The notes under the pieces were generated by a model, which saw nothing but the letters and a program-made list of their open reading frames with translations, was not told the origin of the DNA and did no database searches. Made by a program: the position numbers and the translations under genes. Of a stretch of DNA of 64,000 nt, positions 40,153 through 49,601 are shown in pieces. Source of the stretch: Lunatimonas salinarum (GTDB lineage: Bacteria > Bacteroidota > Bacteroidia > Cytophagales > Cyclobacteriaceae); the NCBI RefSeq assembly GCF_017811155.1, contig NZ_JACVCV010000009.1, positions 124,001-188,000 on the forward strand. The letters are read 5' to 3'. The first letter of the stretch is position 1; each line of letters begins with the position of its first letter.

Positions 40153-41289
40153 ATGAAAAGCGGTTACAGACTTTTGGTGTTGTTAGCGGCCATCCCATTA
40201 GCGATGTGCTCCCCGAAGGAAACGGAACAGAAAGCGCCTTTAAGCCTTAAGGTTGTTGAGGTAAATCAAAGGCAGGTACCTATTTATAAGGAATTCGTTG
40301 GGCAAGTATATGGTAGGGCTGATATTCCGATTCGGGCCCGTGTGGATGGCTTTGTGGAAAATATCCATTTTCAAGAGGGCGTCAGCGTCAAGAAGGGACA
40401 GCTTCTTTACAGTATCGATGACCAACCGCTTCGGCTTAGTCTCAGCCGTGAGGAGAGTATCCTCTCTGAAGCGGAGGTAAATCGGGTAAATGCGGAAGCG
40501 GAGTTGTCTCGGATTGCACCTCTCGCGGAGATCAATGCGATCAGCAGACTGGATTTAGATGCGGCAATGGCCCGAAGGGACGCTGCGGAAGAAGCCGTAA
40601 GGGCTGCGGAGGCAAACGTAAATTTGGCCAAGGTAAATCTAAGCTATACCAAGATTCAAGCTCCGATTACAGGTATAATCGGGAAGTCAGCGGCCAAAGT
40701 GGGTGAATATGTAGGGAAGAGTCCAAATCCGGTAATTCTGAATACAGTCTCTCGAATAGACAGTGTGGTGGTAGAGTTTTTTCTGAATGAGAAGGATTAC
40801 CTTGCTTTTTTCAAACAACGTTCCCAAGCGGGGAAATTAAACTTTGATCGCGAGGATTTCCCCTTGGAGTTGTATTTGGCAGATGGGGTCAAGTTTCCCT
40901 ATGCCGGCACAATTACCTTCTTGGATAGAAATGTAGATCCAAGTACCGGAACGATCTTGGTGCAAGGAGTTTTTCCCAATCCGGAGGGCCTTATCCGGCC
41001 AGGTCAATTTGCCAAAGTAAGAAGCGTTGTCCAAGTGATGGAGGAGGCGCTCGTGGTTCCCCAGCGTTGTGTGGTTGAGCTTCAGGGATTTTACAATGTG
41101 TTCACGGTCGGGGCAGATGGTATCGTGGCCCAAAAGCGCGTCGAATTACTGGGCGATGTTGACGATCTTTTTGTAATTGGGACAGGCTTGGAGAAGGGGC
41201 AGCGAATCCTTGTTGAAGGATTGATGGCAGTGCGATCCGGTCAGCAGGTCGAGACAGAACTAATCACATTCAATCAGTTAGCCCGATGA
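40153..41289 (+). CDS. RND efflux periplasmic adaptor subunit (lipoprotein)
   Basis: This is a 378-residue membrane-fusion protein. The lipobox PLAMCS (C at about 19) anchors it. It has a barrel-sandwich hybrid (VDGFVENIHFQEGVSVKKGQLLYSID, and YTKIQAPITGIIGKSAAKVGEYVG), a helical hairpin between (about 85-155) and a beta-barrel and proximal domain C-terminally. It links the inner-membrane pump to the outer-membrane channel. Its stop overlaps the pump start by 4 bp (ATGA), so translation is coupled. Confidence 0.94.
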   Translation: MKSGYRLLVLLAAIPLAMCSPKETEQKAPLSLKVVEVNQRQVPIYKEFVGQVYGRADIPIRARVDGFVENIHFQEGVSVKKGQLLYSIDDQPLRLSLSREESILSEAEVNRVNAEAELSRIAPLAEINAISRLDLDAAMARRDAAEEAVRAAEANVNLAKVNLSYTKIQAPITGIIGKSAAKVGEYVGKSPNPVILNTVSRIDSVVVEFFLNEKDYLAFFKQRSQAGKLNFDREDFPLELYLADGVKFPYAGTITFLDRNVDPSTGTILVQGVFPNPEGLIRPGQFAKVRSVVQVMEEALVVPQRCVVELQGFYNVFTVGADGIVAQKRVELLGDVDDLFVIGTGLEKGQRILVEGLMAVRSGQQVETELITFNQLAR

Positions 41290-44200
41290 ACGACTCACCT
41301 CATCATTTTTTTGTGCGTAGGCCCATCGTCGCGATAGTGATATCAATCATTACTGTTACGGTTGGTTTGGTCTCGCTGGGTACCCTACCCATCGAGCAAT
41401 ACCCCGATATCACACCGCCGGTAGTCAGGGTAAGTGCGAAGTATACAGGGGCCAATGCCATTTCCGTAGAGCAGTCTGTAGCCACCGCACTGGAGCAGCA
41501 GATCAATGGCGTGGAAAACATGATCTACATGAAGTCCACGAACTCCAACGATGGCACGATGAGTATTCAGGTGACCTTTGATATTGGTACGGATCCGGAC
41601 ATGAATACGGTATTTACGCAAAACCGCGTATCGTCGGCTATGGCCAAGCTCCCGGAAGAGGTCACTAGAATGGGGGTTACGACTGAAAAATCCATGTCAA
41701 ATATCCTGCTTTTGATTTCGCTCACCTCTCCAAATCAAGCTTACGATCAGCAGTTTTTGGGGAATTATGGGATGATTAATATCAAGGACAGATTGGCAAG
41801 AATTCCGGGTGTGGGTAGGGTGAGTGTGATTGGTGCTTCGGATTACTCGATGCGAATTTGGGTTCAGCCGGATCGACTTTCTAATTTGGGCATCACCATT
41901 GGAGAGATCACACAGGCTATTCGGTCCCAAAATACAATTGTCCCCGGTGGCAAACTTGGGGCGGAACCTGCCCCACCTGGTACGGAATTTACCTACGTGG
42001 TCCGTCTTCCCGAACGACTGCAAACGGAAGAGGCGTTTCAGGAGATTGTGGTGAGAAATAATGCCGATGGGTCACAGGTAAAATTAAAGGACATCGCTAG
42101 GGTTGAACTTGGAACAGAAAGTTACAGTGCGTTTACACGGACGAATGGCACCGATGCCGCCCTGATATCGATTTATCAATCTCCTGGGTCCAATGCGGTA
42201 CAAGTAGCAGAAGATGTCAAAAAGGAATTGGAGCTGTTGTCGCAGGGTTTTCCGGAGGGCATAGACTATGGAATTTCGCTGGATGCAACCAAGCCGATTG
42301 TAGCAGGTATCGATGAGATCGTGGAAACCTTGGTCATCGCCTTGGTATTGGTGATTTTGGTGGTGTTTCTTTTTATCCAAGATTGGCGGGCCACCCTCAT
42401 ACCGACCTTAGCGGTACCAGTCTCGTTGATAGGAGCCTTTATGCTGTTTCCATTATTGGGATTCAGTATAAATGTGTTATCGTTGCTTGGGCTGGTGTTG
42501 GCTATTGGGATTGTGGTAGACGATGCTATTGTGGTGGTAGAAGCCGTTCAAGTAAAGATGGAGCAAGGTATGGGTGTCAAAAGGGCCACTACGGAGGCGA
42601 TGAAGGAAGTAACAGCTCCGGTAATTGCAACAAGTCTGGTATTGGTAGTTGTATTTGTTCCGGTGGTGGGTATCGCAGGCATCACGGGTAAGCTATATCA
42701 GCAATTTGCAATTACCATTGCCGTATCGGTGATTATTTCAAGCATCAATGCATTGACGCTGTCTCCCGCACTATGTGCACTGATATTACAGGAAAAAGGG
42801 GCCGAAGAGAGAAAGAAGGGCTTTCTTGGACGTTTTTTTGCGCAGTTTAACCAGGTCTTTGATCGGGCGACTGTCTCGTATACCTCGATGACTTCCGTGT
42901 TTTCAGGTAAGTTGAAAAGAGGTGCAGTATTTATTTTGCTTACGTTAGTGGCTGCCGGTATCTTGGGAGCCCGCTTGCCAGGCGGGTTTATTCCAGAGGA
43001 GGATCAAGGCTACTTGTTTTTAAGTGCCCAGTTGCCAAATGCGGCAAGTTTGCAGCGTTCCGATGCCGTGGTAAAGCGCATTGAAGGATTGTTGGCGGAT
43101 ATTCCGGAGATCGAGACCTATTCGTCAGCAGTAGGTTACAACATGCTTGCGGACGCACTTAGCACGAACGCAGCGTTTATGTTTATTTCGTTAAAAGACT
43201 GGGATGAAAGGACGGATCAAACAGCTAAGCAGGTAGCCGAGAAAATCAACGGGATCTTGTCTGGACAGATAAAAGACGCCGTAACCTTTGCCTTTGGTCC
43301 ACCGGCGATTCCGGGACTGGGATCGGGAGCGGGCTTCAGTGTGATGATACAGGACAAAATTGGGGAAGATCCGCAATACCTGTTTCAACACACCCGAGCG
43401 TTTATCGAGGCGGCTAGCAAACGACCGGAGATAGCCCGGGCGTCTACACAATATCAAGCATCGGTTCCACAGCGCTTTATCGAGCTGGATACCGATAGGG
43501 TATTGAAATCGGGGGTAAATTTGCAGGATTTGTATCAAACCTTCGGGGCATTTCTCGGAGGGGCTTATGTCAATGACTTCTCTAAGTTTGGCCGGACCTA
43601 TCGCGCTTATATTCAGGCTGAATCGGAGTATAGACAGAATGTACATGGCTTGGATCTTTTTTACGTGAAAAACAGCCAAGGAGAAGCAGTACCCATCACC
43701 ACATTTCTCACCGTAAAGGAAGTTAGTGGTCCGGAATATACCAATCGATTTAACCTGTTTAGGTCTGCCGAGGTAACAGGCATTCCAGCTACGGGCTATA
43801 GCTCCATTCAGGCACTTGATGCATTAGAGGAAGTAGCCAATGAAGTGCTACCCGAAAATATGGCATTTAGTTGGAGTGGGATGAGTTTTCAGGAAAAGGT
43901 TTCATCCGGTTCGGCAGGAGTTATTTTTGCCTTTTCCTTTTTCTTGGTGTTTCTCATACTGGCCGCACAATATGAAAGTTGGTCGTTGCCATTGAGCATT
44001 TTGCTGGGTACCCCCTTCGCCCTTTTGGGAGCCTTTTTGTTTTTGACGGTCGCTCGGTTTTTCAGTTTGAGTTTTGAAAACAATATTTTTGCTCAGATAT
44101 CGCTTATCCTGTTGATCGCGATGGCAGCAAAAAATGCCATTTTGATTGTGGAGTTTGCAAAAATGAAGTTTGATGAAGGCCTATCGCTTTTTGATTCGGC

Positions 44201-44462
44201 GATAGAGGCTGCGAGACTTCGATTTCGTCCAATCTTAATGACGGTATTTTCTTTTGTTCTTGGGATTCTGCCGTTGATTTTGGCCTCAGGCTCTGGAGCT
44301 GAGGCTCGCAAGGTCATGGGAATGGCACTACTTGGGGGTATAGGATTAGCCACCTTTTTGGGTGTTTTCCTCTATCCCATGCTCTTTGTGATGGTGGGAA
44401 AAGTATTTGGTTACGAGAAAAAGCGCGCCATGGAACAACAAGCTAATTCATCGGAATTATGA
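41286..44462 (+). CDS. RND (HAE1-type) multidrug efflux permease
   Basis: This 1058-residue AcrB-like pump uses the proton gradient to export hydrophobic compounds. Twelve membrane helices and two large periplasmic loops fit its length. GTLPIEQYPDITPPVVRVSAKY at the first periplasmic entry and VDDAIVVVEAV in helix 4, with the proton-relay Asp pair, are visible. The second half has GFIPEEDQGYLF and AKNAILIVEFAK. It is coupled by 4-bp overlaps to the adaptor before it and the outer-membrane factor after it, forming a complete tripartite pump. The exported substrate is not predictable. Confidence 0.96.
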   Translation: MNDSPHHFFVRRPIVAIVISIITVTVGLVSLGTLPIEQYPDITPPVVRVSAKYTGANAISVEQSVATALEQQINGVENMIYMKSTNSNDGTMSIQVTFDIGTDPDMNTVFTQNRVSSAMAKLPEEVTRMGVTTEKSMSNILLLISLTSPNQAYDQQFLGNYGMINIKDRLARIPGVGRVSVIGASDYSMRIWVQPDRLSNLGITIGEITQAIRSQNTIVPGGKLGAEPAPPGTEFTYVVRLPERLQTEEAFQEIVVRNNADGSQVKLKDIARVELGTESYSAFTRTNGTDAALISIYQSPGSNAVQVAEDVKKELELLSQGFPEGIDYGISLDATKPIVAGIDEIVETLVIALVLVILVVFLFIQDWRATLIPTLAVPVSLIGAFMLFPLLGFSINVLSLLGLVLAIGIVVDDAIVVVEAVQVKMEQGMGVKRATTEAMKEVTAPVIATSLVLVVVFVPVVGIAGITGKLYQQFAITIAVSVIISSINALTLSPALCALILQEKGAEERKKGFLGRFFAQFNQVFDRATVSYTSMTSVFSGKLKRGAVFILLTLVAAGILGARLPGGFIPEEDQGYLFLSAQLPNAASLQRSDAVVKRIEGLLADIPEIETYSSAVGYNMLADALSTNAAFMFISLKDWDERTDQTAKQVAEKINGILSGQIKDAVTFAFGPPAIPGLGSGAGFSVMIQDKIGEDPQYLFQHTRAFIEAASKRPEIARASTQYQASVPQRFIELDTDRVLKSGVNLQDLYQTFGAFLGGAYVNDFSKFGRTYRAYIQAESEYRQNVHGLDLFYVKNSQGEAVPITTFLTVKEVSGPEYTNRFNLFRSAEVTGIPATGYSSIQALDALEEVANEVLPENMAFSWSGMSFQEKVSSGSAGVIFAFSFFLVFLILAAQYESWSLPLSILLGTPFALLGAFLFLTVARFFSLSFENNIFAQISLILLIAMAAKNAILIVEFAKMKFDEGLSLFDSAIEAARLRFRPILMTVFSFVLGILPLILASGSGAEARKVMGMALLGGIGLATFLGVFLYPMLFVMVGKVFGYEKKRAMEQQANSSEL

Positions 44463-45904
44463 GAAAGTTGCTTCATCTTTTATTGCTGCTCCTAACATTG
44501 GGGGCGTGTAAAGTGGGCAAGCCCTATAGGGGAGTAGATGTTCCCATGCCCTCCACGTATCTGACGTTCCTAGAGGGTGATCAAATACCCGATACGGAAA
44601 CCATTAACACACTGGATTTGGAAAAGGTCGCGGCAATCAATTTGGGATGGTGGCAGTTTTTTGACGACGCCATGTTAGATTCCTTGATCCGGATTGCGCT
44701 TCGCCAAAACCGAAACATACATATTGCTGCGGAGCGAATCATGCAAAACCGCTATGCCCTTCGGTTTCAACGGGCGGAATTGTATCCCAAGATTGGAGTT
44801 CAAGGTTCAGCTGAGCGAGGTAACTTTCTCTTTAACCAAATTGGCCAGGTTAACGAACTCTATATCGCAGGGACAGGCCTTAATTGGGAAATTGATTTTT
44901 GGGGGAGGCTGCGGAATTTATCCCAATCCGCTCGCTATGATCTCTTAGCTAGCGAATATGGGTTGAAGAGTCTCCAATTATCCCTGATTACCGATGTGGC
45001 ATCCACTTATTTTAATTGGCTTCAGTCTTTGGAAGAGCTTGAAATTGCACAGCGAAACTTTGCGTTAAGGGACAGTATGCATCGGATTATTGTCGCAAGG
45101 TTCGAAAAAGGGATCATTCAGCAAACAGACGTTGATCAATCGAATATTCTAAAGACCATAGCAGCAGGGTTTGTTCCGAGGTTTGAAAGAAAGTCCGTCC
45201 AGTTGGAAAATGCGTTGAATTTCTTAGTTGGTCGAAATCCGACGCGTTTACCAAAGACAGGTAAATTACCTGCGCTAAATTCCGATTTAGAACTTGATCC
45301 CGGCAGTCCGGTAGATCTTCTCCGAAACCGCCCGGATATTTTGGAAGCAGAGTACCAACTTGCGGCTCAAAATGAGCAAAAGGGTGCAGCGAAGGCCAAT
45401 AGATTGCCTACTATCAGGTTAAATGGGAGCTTCGGTTTGATCACAGACGATTTTCAACAGTGGGATTTGTCCAATCCCTTGTGGAATTTGGGTGGCCAAT
45501 TGGTAGGGCCCTTGCTTTTTTGGGGTCAAATGCAGCGAATGGTTGACATGGCTCAAAGCAGAGAGTACCAGCAACTGTTCGCCTATGAAAATAAGGTACT
45601 AAATGCCTTGAGGGAAATGGAAGATGTCATTATCGAGATCAATACATTGAAGCAGGAAATTGTGGCTGCAGAAGCGCGAAAGAAATCAGCGTTAAGCGCT
45701 CAATTTCTAAGTGGTGAGCGATATTCCCAGGGAGTAACCAGCTACTTGGAGGTACTCGAATCCCAGCGACAGGCTTTTGATGCGGAGTTGGCACTTGTAC
45801 AACTTAGGCAGGCCTTCCTGTCTGCCCATGTGCGGTACTACAATGTAACCGGGGGTGCCCCTCCACTAATGAAAGGCTCATCCTTGACAACCAAGCCGAA
45901 TTAA
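44459..45904 (+). CDS. outer-membrane efflux lipoprotein (TolC/NodT family)
   Basis: This 481-residue outer-membrane factor completes the pump. It has a signal with lipobox (LTLGACKVG, C at 17), then the NodT start region with GWWQFFDDAMLDSLIRIALRQNRNI and repeated long helices. RPDILEAEYQLAAQNEQKGAAKANRLPTI and YSQGVTSYLEVLESQRQAFDAE are OEP-family signatures. Its start overlaps the pump stop by 4 bp, and it ends 11 bp before the next gene. Confidence 0.95.
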   Translation: MRKLLHLLLLLLTLGACKVGKPYRGVDVPMPSTYLTFLEGDQIPDTETINTLDLEKVAAINLGWWQFFDDAMLDSLIRIALRQNRNIHIAAERIMQNRYALRFQRAELYPKIGVQGSAERGNFLFNQIGQVNELYIAGTGLNWEIDFWGRLRNLSQSARYDLLASEYGLKSLQLSLITDVASTYFNWLQSLEELEIAQRNFALRDSMHRIIVARFEKGIIQQTDVDQSNILKTIAAGFVPRFERKSVQLENALNFLVGRNPTRLPKTGKLPALNSDLELDPGSPVDLLRNRPDILEAEYQLAAQNEQKGAAKANRLPTIRLNGSFGLITDDFQQWDLSNPLWNLGGQLVGPLLFWGQMQRMVDMAQSREYQQLFAYENKVLNALREMEDVIIEINTLKQEIVAAEARKKSALSAQFLSGERYSQGVTSYLEVLESQRQAFDAELALVQLRQAFLSAHVRYYNVTGGAPPLMKGSSLTTKPN

Positions 45905-45915
45905 AAATCAACACA

Positions 45916-46572
45916 ATGAAAAAATGTATCCTTAGTTTACTCTTGATAAGTTTTGCCCTTATCACCCATGGTCAAGATATCAGAATCAATACATACGGAG
46001 GCTACGTCTTTAAGGATCGTGTAGATTCCTATTACTCTAGTAATTCCTATTACAATGGTCAGATTCAGGATGGGTTTAGGTGGGGAGCGGGTATAGAGTA
46101 CCTTATTCCTGAAAAAGGCGGCATAGAGCTAATGTATGCGAGACAGGAAACAAATGCTCCTACCACCTATTTGGATGGTATCTTGACTGGGGGTCAGCTG
46201 AGGAGAACTAACTTTGACTTAAACCTTAATTGGTTGATGTTGAATGGCACCAGGTATTTTTCGATCAATGAACGGTTAGAACCGTTTGCAGGATTGGGAG
46301 TAGGAATGGGAATCTTTTCGCTTACCAATCCCAATTCTGGCAACGAGCGTTCTGCGACCAAATTGGCTTATTCTGCACGAGGTGGCATCAATCTATGGGC
46401 GATGGAAAATGTGGCCATTCGGATCCAAGCATCCTTTTTCTCCGCAGTTCAGTCAGTCGGAGGTGGATTTTATTTCGGAACCGGCGGTTCGGGCGTTGGC
46501 CTTACTACCTATTCCAGTATGTTTCAATTTGCCTTTGACGGCGGACTGGTTTTTCGATTGCCAGGTCGATGA
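45916..46572 (+). CDS. outer-membrane beta-barrel protein linked to the efflux operon
   Basis: This 218-residue exported protein has a signal peptide ending near residue 20 (THGQD) and alternating polar/non-polar strands with Tyr- and Gly-rich turns (GFRWGAGIEYLIPEKGGIELMYARQ, PFAGLGVGMGIF). The last residues DGGLVFRLPGR form a final strand. Its position 11 bp after the outer-membrane factor suggests co-transcription with the pump, but its contribution is unknown. It resembles general OmpW/opacity-like small barrels. Confidence 0.82.
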   Translation: MKKCILSLLLISFALITHGQDIRINTYGGYVFKDRVDSYYSSNSYYNGQIQDGFRWGAGIEYLIPEKGGIELMYARQETNAPTTYLDGILTGGQLRRTNFDLNLNWLMLNGTRYFSINERLEPFAGLGVGMGIFSLTNPNSGNERSATKLAYSARGGINLWAMENVAIRIQASFFSAVQSVGGGFYFGTGGSGVGLTTYSSMFQFAFDGGLVFRLPGR

Positions 46573-46769
46573 ACAAGCTGACTCAAAGGATTTACGTTGA
46601 CTATTTCGAATTCAGTTCAACCAACTAGCCATCAAACCTAGAGACTTATGGGCGGCCAGGTATAAGTCAAGAGACACAGGTTTGAAATCAAGTATTATGG
46701 GCCATCTACTGATGTGGGAATAGATACCCGGTTTGCGTAAATGACGATATATCGACACCCTTAATCATT

Positions 46770-46801
46770 GTTACGAATATTTAATGTTACGAATATTTAA
46801 A
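46770..46801. repeat. tandem 15/16-bp repeat upstream of the secreted helical protein gene
   Basis: GTTACGAATATTTAA occurs twice head-to-tail (46770-46784 and 46786-46800), each followed by one base (T or A). The pair ends 13 bp before the ATG of the next gene. It may be a duplicated regulator-binding site or a promoter duplication; no TAnnTTTG match was found in it. Confidence 0.5.
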
Positions 46802-46814
46802 TTCAACATCCCCT

Positions 46815-47288
46815 ATGAAAAAATCTATTTGTTTTCTTTTATTGACGCTAGGCATAGTCAGCTTAGGATATTCACAGGTTGTGAATGATGAGATTACGCT
46901 ATTCCAAGCCAAGTTTGGAATGGAGAAAAAGCAGTTGGTGGAGGCTGTGATGGACTTGTCTGCATCCGCTGCGCCAGGATTTTGGATGGTCTATCAACAG
47001 TACGAAGAGCGAAGACAACTGTTGGCGCGGGAGCGTATCTTACTGATCAATGAGTACTTAGTGCATTACGATGCCATAGACAATGAGAAGGCGGATTTTC
47101 TTTCCAAAGCACTTCTAAAAAATACGGCGGCTAGAAATAAACTGCATACCCAATATTATAAGAAATTCAAGAAGGTGGTAGCTCCCCGGGAGGCTGCAAA
47201 GTTTCTACAGCTAGATAACTACATTCATTCCACCCTACGAACACTCGTTTTACAGGAGCTTCCGTTTATCGACGAATTTCAGGAATAG
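46815..47288 (+). CDS. secreted helical protein of unknown function
   Basis: This 157-residue exported protein has a signal ending at about residue 20 (GYSQ) and a mature part that is almost entirely helical and charged, like small periplasmic chaperone-like or Spy-type proteins. No CpxP/Spy LTxxQ motif is seen, so this is only a structural likeness. EAAKFLQLDNYIHSTLRTLVLQELPFI forms a long C-terminal helix. It sits between the efflux operon and a lipoprotein gene, behind a tandem repeat. Confidence 0.7.
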   Translation: MKKSICFLLLTLGIVSLGYSQVVNDEITLFQAKFGMEKKQLVEAVMDLSASAAPGFWMVYQQYEERRQLLARERILLINEYLVHYDAIDNEKADFLSKALLKNTAARNKLHTQYYKKFKKVVAPREAAKFLQLDNYIHSTLRTLVLQELPFIDEFQE

Positions 47289-47440
47289 AAAAGAATTGTT
47301 CAAATCCATTTAATGTACCTGCTTTAGTCAGCATGAACCTACATTTTCAGTAGTAGATGTTCCAGGACAGGCACGCCGAATAGTGGTGCTTTTCCTATCT
47401 GACTTACAAAAAATACAAAAGATTTTAGCTTACATAGGTA

Positions 47441-48094
47441 ATGAAAACGAAAATTATGAAAAACTCACGCGTATTTCTACCGTTGCTCCTAATGCTTTTA
47501 GCCGCATGCTCATCAAGTGTGCGGGTTACCGGTTCTTGGACGAGTCCTTCGAAGCCGGCAGAGGGGTATAAGCGTGTCTTTGTGACCGCCCTTACAAAGA
47601 ATGTTTTGGCAAGGCAGACGGTAGAGATGCATTTGGAAGATCTGATGCGTGCTCAGGGAGTTACCGCGTTTGGTAGTTTCGAGATCATGCCCGTTGGTTT
47701 TCGCGCAAAGGAAGCAGATAGGGACGAGGTGTTGTCGAAAATCAAAAAATTGGGTAGCGAGGCTATCCTGACCATCGCGCTACTGGATCAAACGAGTGAA
47801 ACGAGGTATGTGCCCGGTAACACCATGATGTATACCCCGATGGGATTCGGCTATCATGGGCGTTTTTGGTCTTACTATAACACCTACAATCCCCTAATGT
47901 ACGATGCAGGCTATTATACTACGGATAAAAACTATTACTTGGAAGCCAATCTGTACGATACGGACTCCGAGCAGCTTATATGGTCGAGTCAATCGACAAC
48001 GGTAAATCCTTCCTCTTTAGATGGCTTCGCCAATGCGTTTGCGGCAGTTGTGGTAAAGCAGCTGATAAAGGACGGTGTAATTATTACACCCTAA
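47441..48094 (+). CDS. lipoprotein of unknown function (possibly DUF4136-like)
   Basis: This 217-residue exported lipoprotein has lipobox LMLLAACSS with C at about 23. The mature part has an alternating strand/helix pattern (KRVFVTALTKNVLARQTVEMHLED) and a Tyr-rich, repeat-like insert (GFGYHGRFWSYYNTYNPLMYDAGYYTT), then a typical lipoprotein end, SLDGFANAFAAVVVKQLIKDG. The assignment to DUF4136 is a guess from the layout; no function can be given. An alternative start ATG lies at 47456, five codons later. Confidence 0.65.
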   Translation: MKTKIMKNSRVFLPLLLMLLAACSSSVRVTGSWTSPSKPAEGYKRVFVTALTKNVLARQTVEMHLEDLMRAQGVTAFGSFEIMPVGFRAKEADRDEVLSKIKKLGSEAILTIALLDQTSETRYVPGNTMMYTPMGFGYHGRFWSYYNTYNPLMYDAGYYTTDKNYYLEANLYDTDSEQLIWSSQSTTVNPSSLDGFANAFAAVVVKQLIKDGVIITP

Positions 48095-48160
48095 CCCACC
48101 TGTTGGTTGAACCACGCTTTTTATGGTCTCAATTGTTGGTATTGGGGAAATTAGCAAATA

Positions 48161-48188
48161 AAAAAGGGACCGCTTTCGGTCCCTTTTT
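48161..48188. terminator. bidirectional intrinsic terminator
   Basis: AAAAAGGGACCG (48161-48172), the loop CTTT, and CGGTCCCTTTTT (48177-48188) form a perfect 12-bp stem with A-run and T-run flanks, so it terminates in both directions. It serves the rightward lipoprotein gene (stop 48094) and the leftward susD gene (stop 48200). Confidence 0.93.
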
Positions 48189-48199
48189 AGGAAGAATAG

Positions 48200-49582
48200 T
48201 TAATCGCCAACATACGAATCCCAGCTTACTTCAGCTTGTGGATGCGGGAACTGTCGGAAGATCGTCCCGTTGTCGTATTGGGTAGGAATCTCATTTAGCT
48301 TGTCGTATCGCCTTGCGTCTATCCATCGATGTCCCCAAGGTTCTGCCCAAAGGGAGTATCTCCGTTGGTAAAGAATCTCATCGATAAGTGCCTCCGTGCT
48401 GGTAGCACCAGCGTAGTCTCCAATACCGGCAGCGTTTCGGATCACATTGATGGCCTCAACCGCATCATCAGACTGACCTAACTGCGCATGGGCCTCTGCT
48501 TTTAATAAGATCAACTCTTCGTTTCTGATAAACGGAACCGGTGCGGTATTCGTTTCCCATCGGTTATCCTGATGCGTTCCAATCAATGCACCTGCAGCAT
48601 CCGTGGTGATGGTGATAGGTGTAGTACGCTCGAAAAACTTGCGACGTACCCGGAGATCTCCCGCCGTAGTGTCAGCCAATACGGAAGGATGCACCACGAT
48701 CATCGTATTCACCGCAGCGTTTCTTACGTAGAACAGAGGGTTGAAGACGTCTGGCGGGCCGGTGTATGGGTGTGCAGGACCTCTCTGAAGATTACCATTC
48801 AGATCCATAAACGAAGCATCCAATGCGGTCAACACGCCCTGCCAGTCTTTACGGTAAATATTCAACCGGGCCAGGATCGCATTGTTCACTTGCCTAAGTG
48901 CAGCAAGCGTGTTAAATCCGGCAAAGCCTGGAGTCAGCATTAAAGGGAAATTTCCGGTACCGGCTGCCTGAAAGCTTTGATCGGCTTCCAGAAGAAGGCT
49001 TCTCGCGTGGTCAAGCGCTTCTGCATAGGGGACAAATCCACCGGGGTTCAGTTCATCTGCTACGTCGATTCGGATGCCATTGTCATATACGAAGTTTGCC
49101 GGTATCATAAATTGATACCCTTGGATCATCTTGGCAAAGCCTATCACTGCTTCCCGTTCTTGAGTACTGATAAGGTTTGTATTTGACGCAGATTCTATCA
49201 AGACCCTACCCTGTAGGATTGCTTGGTAGGGGGAGAAGAAGGAACCTCCACCGGTGTTTCCAAAGCCAAAGTAGGAACGATCCGGAACACGGCCAGCCTG
49301 ACCTAACCAGTCTGTTTGGAATCGCGGATCCGAGGCATTCAAATACCAGATTTCACGACCAAAGGTGTTCCAGGCTTGTGATACATTGGTTACGTATCCC
49401 CTATGCCTGGCTTCCAAACCTGTCAACACAGATTGGATTTGAGAACGCGTCGCATTGTTGGTGACGCTGTTTACGGAGGGATTGTTGGGATCATCAATTG
49501 GATCCAACTGCAATGGATTGCAACCGCTAAGCAATAAACCTCCTAAAACCAAGCTTGATAAATAGGTTATAACTCTTTTCAT
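48200..49582 (-). CDS. SusD/RagB-family outer-membrane lipoprotein (second copy)
   Basis: This 460-residue lipoprotein has the lipobox GGLLLSGCNPLQ (C at about 21). The SusD fold is supported by the C-terminal RagB-type end SLWAEPWGHRWIDARRYDKLNEIP and by helical repeats such as GFAKMIQGYQFM and ELILLKAEAHAQLG. It is shorter than the first SusD of the window (511). It lies 19 bp after the frameshifted susC on the same strand and must be translated from the same mRNA. If that susC is non-functional, this lipoprotein would be an orphan. Confidence 0.9.
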   Translation of the reverse strand: MKRVITYLSSLVLGGLLLSGCNPLQLDPIDDPNNPSVNSVTNNATRSQIQSVLTGLEARHRGYVTNVSQAWNTFGREIWYLNASDPRFQTDWLGQAGRVPDRSYFGFGNTGGGSFFSPYQAILQGRVLIESASNTNLISTQEREAVIGFAKMIQGYQFMIPANFVYDNGIRIDVADELNPGGFVPYAEALDHARSLLLEADQSFQAAGTGNFPLMLTPGFAGFNTLAALRQVNNAILARLNIYRKDWQGVLTALDASFMDLNGNLQRGPAHPYTGPPDVFNPLFYVRNAAVNTMIVVHPSVLADTTAGDLRVRRKFFERTTPITITTDAAGALIGTHQDNRWETNTAPVPFIRNEELILLKAEAHAQLGQSDDAVEAINVIRNAAGIGDYAGATSTEALIDEILYQRRYSLWAEPWGHRWIDARRYDKLNEIPTQYDNGTIFRQFPHPQAEVSWDSYVGD

Positions 49583-49601
49583 TTCTTTATAGGTTTAGTC
49601 T

